This document shows, piece after piece, positions 59,388-64,000 of a stretch of 64,000 nt of DNA. The stretch is from Prado023 sp963774745. Its GTDB lineage: Bacteria > Actinomycetota > Actinomycetes > S36-B12 > CAIYMF01. The first letter of the stretch is position 1, and each line of letters opens with the position of its first letter. Where the stretch lies: the NCBI GenBank assembly GCA_963774745.1, contig CAVZGE010000011.1, forward strand, positions 434,001-498,000, read 5' to 3'. Made by a program: the position numbers and the translations under genes. Under the pieces are notes generated by a model. It ran no database searches. It worked only from the letters and a program-made list of their open reading frames with translations, and was not told where the DNA came from.

Positions 59388-59423
59388 GGTGGCGCTCCCT
59401 CCGGGGTGGGGCTGGCAGTCGGC

Positions 59424-59456
59424 GGTTCAGGCGCGGTTCAGGCGCGGTTCCGGCGT
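59424..59456. repeat. Three tandem 11-bp repeats
   Basis: GGTTCAGGCGC occurs twice in direct succession (59424-59434, 59435-59445), followed by a third imperfect copy GGTTCCGGCGT. It lies in the 73-base gap before the hydrolase gene. It may be slippage, or a site for a regulator of the gene starting at 59387. Confidence 0.5.
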
Positions 59457-59460
59457 GACG

Positions 59461-60024
59461 TCATCGGGTCAGGCGGCCCGCCAGGCTGTACATGCCGCCG
59501 TTGACCCGGAAGCAGTACATGCCCTCGAAGTGCGCCGAGCCGGCAGCCGACGCGAACCGGCCGGTGCCCCCGGTGATGGCCAGGGTGCCCTCGAACTCGA
59601 TCGGCAGCGGACCCGGACCGATCCCCGGAGGTTCGAAGGTACCGAACGACACGGGCGCGCTGGTGAGCGTGACCGTGTCACCGTTCGCGGCCGTGATGGT
59701 GGCGTCGGTGACCTCGATCAGACCCGACGCCGGGGGGCCGCCGGGGAACTGGAACGCAGTCGCGACCACGCACTGGTGCTGCACGAGCGTGACCAGGCCC
59801 AGATGGGTCAACGTCGAGTTGGCGAACTGCCCGTTCTCGACGATCGTCAGCAGGTCCCCCGGCTGATCTCCGATGAAGCAGTCGCCCGGCGGTACCGGCG
59901 CCATCGTGGTCCAGATCGTGCCCTTCAGGGGCACCCCGATATCGGGAGCGGCGAACGCCGCTGCCGGAGCCGCCGCGGTGGCCAGCAGGGCCGCGGACAA
60001 CGCGGCCAGGATGCGCGATCTCAT
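59461..60024 (-). CDS. Secreted beta-barrel-like protein of unknown function
   Basis: The 187-residue protein has a clear signal peptide (MRSRILAALSAALLATAAAP, cut near AFAAP). The mature part is beta-rich, with repeated Gly/Thr turns and a late GTLAITGGTGRFASAAGSAH block that is reminiscent of allene-oxide-cyclase-barrel-like and lipocalin-like exported proteins. Two cysteines (GDCFIGD and HQCVVAT) may pair. Function is unknown. The ATG at 60024 has a GAGAGGGG site. Confidence 0.75.
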   Translation of the reverse strand: MRSRILAALSAALLATAAAPAAAFAAPDIGVPLKGTIWTTMAPVPPGDCFIGDQPGDLLTIVENGQFANSTLTHLGLVTLVQHQCVVATAFQFPGGPPASGLIEVTDATITAANGDTVTLTSAPVSFGTFEPPGIGPGPLPIEFEGTLAITGGTGRFASAAGSAHFEGMYCFRVNGGMYSLAGRLTR

Positions 60025-60417
60025 GGTGAAACCCCTCTCTCCCAAGGAGTCGGGGGCAGGTGAGCAGCGCATCCGCGCCACCCGGGTCCACGTGCCACGC
60101 GCACCCTGGACCCACACACACCGGCGCACCTCACCCGGACCGGAGACGGACCGTACGGTCGCCAGAAACATGGCATCGCCACTTCCAGCAGGAGGTGCCC
60201 AGCCCCCGTGGCTGTGCACCTCCGACGCTACGCCCACCCACCGGGCAACGGAACCCCTGCAGCCAACCCGGACCGACCCAACTCCTCGACAGCATCGGGG
60301 CGCCCCGTGGTGCGGATTCTGCCGGTCCCGTGTGCCCGCGGACGGACCTTGGACTCTGTCCGCGCCAAGCTGCCCGGGGCAGACTCAGTGGCAGGCGACA
60401 GACGGAGGAGGCGTGCC
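60025..60417. other. 393-base divergent intergenic region
   Basis: This gap separates the divergent secreted-protein gene (starts 60024, minus) and lipoprotein gene (starts 60418, plus). It should hold both promoters, but no clear -35/-10 pair was found by eye. Open frames here are low-complexity Arg/Pro/Thr shadows. AGGAGG before 60418 is the lipoprotein's ribosome binding site. Confidence 0.4.
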
Positions 60418-61164
60418 ATGAGCGTGCATGTCCGGGCCCTGATGGCTGCTATCGGCGCCGCGGTCCTGATGCTGCCGGCGTGCGGAGCAGGCGGTGCCGA
60501 CACCGAAGTGCCGACCCCCACACCCGCGTGGTCACAGGGGGCCATCCCCACCACCGCCGAGTTGGCATCCGTGCTCCTCACCGGCGACGAGCTACCCGGC
60601 CAATGGAGATCCACCCACGGGGGGCCAGGCATCTTCGTGTTCTGCCCACAAGCCAGCGCGGAGTCGATCCAGGCCGCCGACGCCCTGACCTGGCAGGCAG
60701 ACGTCCAACTCGACCAGGACCCGGACGGGGCAACAGCCACGCCGAACCAGAGCCCGACGGAACCGATCATCACGGTGAACCAGTGGCTCCTCGCCGAGGA
60801 ACCCACCCAGGTCGAAGCAACCTTCACCGCCCTGCGTGACGGCATCGAAGCCTGCTACGGGCCGTCGACGATGACCTCCACCGGAGTGGTCGGCACAGCC
60901 GAAGGCGCCCCACTGGTCGCCACCCCGATGACCGTCCCTGAAGTCGGCGAGGACCGCATCGGCGAGTTCGACACCTACCCCGAGGGATTCCCCGGCAGCG
61001 CGCACGCCGGGTCACCGGCCTATCTGCACACCACCATCATCCGCGACGGACCAGTCCTCATGGCGATCAACATCGCCGAGGAGGACGCCAGCCCCACAGA
61101 CCAGCAACTCACCCCGGACGACATCGACGCCATCATCACCACCGCCGCTGCGAAACTGCCCTGA
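60418..61164 (+). CDS. Lipoprotein of unknown function
   Basis: The 248-residue protein has a lipobox (LMLPAC, Cys22), a Pro/Thr-rich linker, and a single alpha/beta domain that looks like the sensor/PknH-like C-terminal domains of actinobacterial lipoproteins (two cysteines in VFCPQAS and IEACYGP, conserved W and YLHTTIIRDGPVLMAINIAEE). This is a loose match. The ATG at 60418 has AGGAGG 8 bases upstream. The gene appears monocistronic. Confidence 0.75.
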   Translation: MSVHVRALMAAIGAAVLMLPACGAGGADTEVPTPTPAWSQGAIPTTAELASVLLTGDELPGQWRSTHGGPGIFVFCPQASAESIQAADALTWQADVQLDQDPDGATATPNQSPTEPIITVNQWLLAEEPTQVEATFTALRDGIEACYGPSTMTSTGVVGTAEGAPLVATPMTVPEVGEDRIGEFDTYPEGFPGSAHAGSPAYLHTTIIRDGPVLMAINIAEEDASPTDQQLTPDDIDAIITTAAAKLP

Positions 61165-61375
61165 CCAGCCCACCCACCGCGGCCACACGGAGTCGACAGC
61201 CGAAGTTCCCGGCCGCGGCGCGGCCCCCCGCATCACATCCCACGTGCGCTCATCCACGACCACGACGCCACCGGCTGCCCCGTTCGCCGTCGGCGACCTC
61301 CTCGCCACGCGGACTAGAATCCGGACCGGACGGGAGCGGCCCCGCCGGGGTCCCCCGTCACGTGGGGAGTCTGCG

Positions 61376-61549
61376 ATGGAGTGGGAGTCGATCAAGGGCT
61401 GGGTCGCGGTCAGCATGCTCGCGTTCGCGGCGGTGTTCGCCTGGTGGTACAACTCCGGAAGCGACCAGGCGAACAACATCACCAGGACCCGCAACCGCGG
61501 CATCTCCGGCGAGCGCGGGGACCCCTACCGCGACCAAGGCGGCATGTAG
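61376..61549 (+). CDS. Small single-span membrane protein, 57 residues
   Basis: The frame gives one hydrophobic helix (residues 8-24: GWVAVSMLAFAAVFAWW) followed by a polar, Arg/Asn/Gly-rich tail ending in DQGGM. Codon use is neighbour-like and a GTGGGGAG site lies 8 bases before the ATG at 61376. No family is recognised. It is separate from its neighbours. Confidence 0.55.
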   Translation: MEWESIKGWVAVSMLAFAAVFAWWYNSGSDQANNITRTRNRGISGERGDPYRDQGGM

Positions 61550-61672
61550 CCGCCCGGGTCTGGTAGCTGAGGATCTCCCCCGGCATCGGTCCTTGAGCCC
61601 GGTCACGTGCGTGACCACGGGGCAGCCGCGCTGGGCCTTGGACCGCGGCGGCCGCCCCGCGGCCCCGGTCAC

Positions 61673-63100
61673 TCAGTCGTGGCCCCGAGCGAGGGCATCG
61701 GCGGCCGGATGCGGCAGCCGGGTGATGGGGATCAGCAGCAGGGCGATGACCACGGTGCTGCCGATCGCCATGGGGACCAGGACGCGAGCTGAGATCTCCA
61801 CCGGGTCGGTCAGACCCTCGGCAAGGGCCCGGGACACCAGCTGCACCTGAACGGTGGTCAGCACGGCGACCGAGAGGGCGGTGCCGAACTGCCCGGCGAG
61901 GGAGAACACGCTGGCGGCCGAGCCGCGCTGCGCCGGGGTCACGGCCAACTGGCCCTCGGTGCGGGAGGAGGCTTGGAAGGCGGTCGCGGCACCGATCGTG
62001 ACCAGCCCGGGGATCAGCGCCCAGAACGAGGCCAGCCAGAACCCGACTCCGAGGAGCAGGCTGGCCACGATGTAGCCCACGACGGTGACAGCGAAGGTGG
62101 TGCGCGCACCGCGCCGGTCATAGAAGCCACCGGCGACCCCGCTGAGGGCGAAGATGGTCAGGGTGGTGATCAGCGAGGTGACCGCCGCCACGGTGGCCGA
62201 GACGCCGAGCACCTCCTGGACATAGCGCAGGAGGAAGGCGGCATTCAGGGTCTGCGGAAGGTACCCGAGCAGCATGACCAGGAACGCCACCAGGAAGGTG
62301 CCGACGCCAAAGACCCGAACGTCCAGCAGGGGTTGCGGCCGACGCAGCTCCACGAAGGCGAAGCCGGCCACCGCCATGCCGCCGATCGCCAGGCTCGCGA
62401 CGACGAATGGGCTGGTCCACCCCGATGCGCCGGCCTGCATCAGGCCGACCACGAGAAGGCCGGGGCCGACCACGGCCAGCAGGGCGCCGGGCACGTCCAG
62501 CGGACGCCCGGAGCCGGTGGACCGGCCGCGCGCGAGGACCAGGACGGTGAGGGCGACCAGGACCATCGGGACGTAGGCCCAGGCGAACCCGACCGCGCCG
62601 ATGACCACCCCCATCGCGACTGGGGTCAGGGCGGTGACGACCATCGTCAGCCCGAACGCCCGACCCAGCGCGCTGCCCAGTTGTTGGCGCGGGTAGTGCT
62701 GGGTCATGATCGACACCGCAGCCGGCATGAGCATGGCGGCCGCGACCCCGCACACCAGCCTCGTGAGGATGAACGGCGCCCCGTTGCCGCCGAGGGCCAG
62801 CACGATCCCGGCCGTGCACGACACGGCGTACAGGGCGGCGCCCACGCGGAACGCCAGGACCGGTCCCCGGCTGTCGCCCACCCACCCCCCGATCAGCCCG
62901 AACGCGACGAACCCGGTCAGGCCGGCGGCGAAGATCCACTGCGAGTCGGTGAACGACATCCCCAGCGACTTCTGCGCCTCGGGGAGGATCAGCTGGGTGA
63001 TCGCCACGTCCAACGTCCACACCAGGGTTGCCAGAATCGACAGGGCGAACGCTCGCCGGGTGGTGGCGGCGTCAGGCGTGGCGGCGGAGGTGGTGGACAC
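61673..63100 (-). CDS. MFS drug-efflux-like transporter (DHA2/EmrB type)
   Basis: The 475-residue protein has fourteen hydrophobic segments and the DHA2 motif pattern: TLVWTLDVAITQLILPEAQ at helix 1, DSQWIFAAGLTGFVAFG, then RLVCGVAAAMLMPAAVSIM. Such carriers use the proton gradient to export drugs, dyes or metabolites. The substrate is unknown. The ATG at 63100 is the likely start. The SDR gene begins beyond the right edge and ends 83 bases before this gene on the same strand, so they may be cotranscribed. Confidence 0.88.
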   Translation of the reverse strand: MSTTSAATPDAATTRRAFALSILATLVWTLDVAITQLILPEAQKSLGMSFTDSQWIFAAGLTGFVAFGLIGGWVGDSRGPVLAFRVGAALYAVSCTAGIVLALGGNGAPFILTRLVCGVAAAMLMPAAVSIMTQHYPRQQLGSALGRAFGLTMVVTALTPVAMGVVIGAVGFAWAYVPMVLVALTVLVLARGRSTGSGRPLDVPGALLAVVGPGLLVVGLMQAGASGWTSPFVVASLAIGGMAVAGFAFVELRRPQPLLDVRVFGVGTFLVAFLVMLLGYLPQTLNAAFLLRYVQEVLGVSATVAAVTSLITTLTIFALSGVAGGFYDRRGARTTFAVTVVGYIVASLLLGVGFWLASFWALIPGLVTIGAATAFQASSRTEGQLAVTPAQRGSAASVFSLAGQFGTALSVAVLTTVQVQLVSRALAEGLTDPVEISARVLVPMAIGSTVVIALLLIPITRLPHPAADALARGHD

Positions 63101-63183
63101 GGAGGACTCCCGTCATTGGGCCGATCGTGTGGGTGCGCATCGGAAGCGGACCGATCGGCCCGGCGCGCGCTGGACTGGGCTGG

Positions 63184-64000
63184 TCAGTAGGTGGTCCAGC
63201 CGCCGTCGGTGGCCCACATGGCTCCGGTGATGTTCGACGCGTCGGCCGAGAGCAGGAACAGGATCACCGCCGCCTGCTCGTCGGGGGTGGACATCCTGTG
63301 CTGCGAGTCGCAGAACGCCAGCAGGCTCAGGGTCTTGACCATCGAGGCGTTGGGCACCTGCGGGGCCTCGGTGTCCAGGGCGCGCTCGGTCTGGATGGCC
63401 TTGACCTTCGTGAACGCCGCGTCGGTCATGGGTGTGGCGGTGGCGGCCATGTTGACCGAGTTGATGCGGATCCCGTAGGGGGCGTAGTCGATGGCGGCGT
63501 TGCGGGTCAGTCCGGTGACCGCGTGCTTGCTGGCGGTGTACGCGGGATTGCCTCCCAGGCCGGTGAGGGCGGCGATCGACCCGATGTTGACCACCGCGCC
63601 GCCGTCGCCCTGGGCCAGCATCTGGCGCAGCTCGTGGCGCAGCGACTGGAACATGCCGGTGACGTTCACGGCGAAGCACTGGTCCCAGTAGGCGTTCGTG
63701 GCCGCGTGGATCGGGGCGAAGATGAGGTCGCGCTGGCTGGCGACGTCGATCTCGGCGTCCGGCGCCACGCCATCCATCACGCCGGCGGCGTTCAGGGCGA
63801 GGTCGACGCGTCCGTAGCTCGCAACTGCCGCCTCGACCATGCGCTGGCAGTCGGCGTCGGAGCGGACATCCGTGTGGACGAAGACCGCCTGACCGCCAGC
63901 CTCGGTGATCAGTGCGGTCGTCGCCTGACCCTCCTCGACGAGGATGTCGGCGACCACCACCCGGGCGCCCTCCCGGGCCGCACGCAGGGCGACCGCGCGG
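63184..64000 (-). CDS. Short-chain dehydrogenase/reductase (partial; N-terminus beyond the window)
   Basis: The visible 271 residues are an SDR missing the first residues, including the GxxxGxG cofactor motif. The rest is intact: DVRSDADCQRMVEAAV, the NAAG motif (LALNAAGVM), catalytic Ser in NIGSIAALTG, YTASK (Tyr-xxx-Lys), then IRINSVNMAATATPMT and a final GAMWATDGGWTTY. The enzyme should be an NAD(P)-dependent alcohol/ketone oxidoreductase. The start codon lies to the right of 64000. Confidence 0.88.
   Translation of the reverse strand, partial: RAVALRAAREGARVVVADILVEEGQATTALITEAGGQAVFVHTDVRSDADCQRMVEAAVASYGRVDLALNAAGVMDGVAPDAEIDVASQRDLIFAPIHAATNAYWDQCFAVNVTGMFQSLRHELRQMLAQGDGGAVVNIGSIAALTGLGGNPAYTASKHAVTGLTRNAAIDYAPYGIRINSVNMAATATPMTDAAFTKVKAIQTERALDTEAPQVPNASMVKTLSLLAFCDSQHRMSTPDEQAAVILFLLSADASNITGAMWATDGGWTTY

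Overview
This is a 64 kb window of very GC-rich DNA (third codon positions almost all G or C; frequent GTG and TTG starts; short spacing and 4-base ATGA/GTGA overlaps). The gene content (META-domain, DUF2993 and many other lipoproteins, KimA/Kup potassium carriers, LAL-type LuxR regulator, SpoIIE phosphatase, DtxR-like boxes) points to a free-living actinomycete (Actinomycetota). I cannot name the genus; something Micrococcales-like is a guess. No rRNA, tRNA, CRISPR array, insertion sequence or phage gene was recognised.

Layout. (1) 0.1-7.6 kb: envelope and metabolic genes: META-domain lipoprotein, NlpC/P60 cell-wall hydrolase, DUF4239 membrane protein, DUF6544 protein, a membrane-anchored alpha/beta hydrolase with an apparent frameshift, nitronate monooxygenase, DoxX-like protein, enoyl-CoA hydratase. 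(2) 7.6-15.8 kb: a potassium/cation block. A KimA-like K+ carrier is translationally coupled to a KdpD-like kinase lacking the usual N-terminal Kdp sensor and to a KdpE-like regulator; next to it lie a Kup carrier (apparent 1-base frameshift) and a CorA-like channel. (3) 15.8-27.4 kb: MFS carrier, GH3 glycosidase, PLP decarboxylase, DUF309, thioesterase-like protein, cytidylate-kinase-like protein, DUF2993 protein, Ycf46-like AAA+ ATPase and a membrane GGDEF-EAL protein.

(4) 27.6-38.8 kb is the most unusual part. Seven minus-strand genes encode a secreted PQQ-type propeller, an orphan Pvc16/DUF4255 protein, an endonuclease-I family nuclease without a signal peptide, a subtilase without a signal peptide, a secreted protein, a 1282-residue TIR-STAND NTPase-WD40 protein and a lipoprotein. 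The two exported proteins flanking the TIR-STAND gene share a C-terminal domain. Promoters in front of three of these units carry sequences resembling the 19-bp DtxR/IdeR/DmdR iron box, one of them inside a perfect 35-bp palindrome. A divergent RipA/8xMP-like membrane protein sits at the border. I infer a possible iron-regulated stress, defence or cell-death module; this is a hypothesis.

(5) 38.9-49.4 kb: PAS-SpoIIE phosphatase, large Kelch-like lipoprotein convergent with a LAL regulator, a 31-codon ORF with a strong RBS, two lipoproteins and a GNAT acetyltransferase. (6) 49.7-64 kb: PGRP-type amidase, two small unknown genes, a MazEF-like toxin-antitoxin pair next to a 5'-truncated hydrolase, methyltransferase, NmrA-like oxidoreductase divergent from a penicillin-acylase-family enzyme, alpha/beta hydrolase, small exported and membrane proteins, a DHA2-type MFS carrier, and an SDR running off the right edge.
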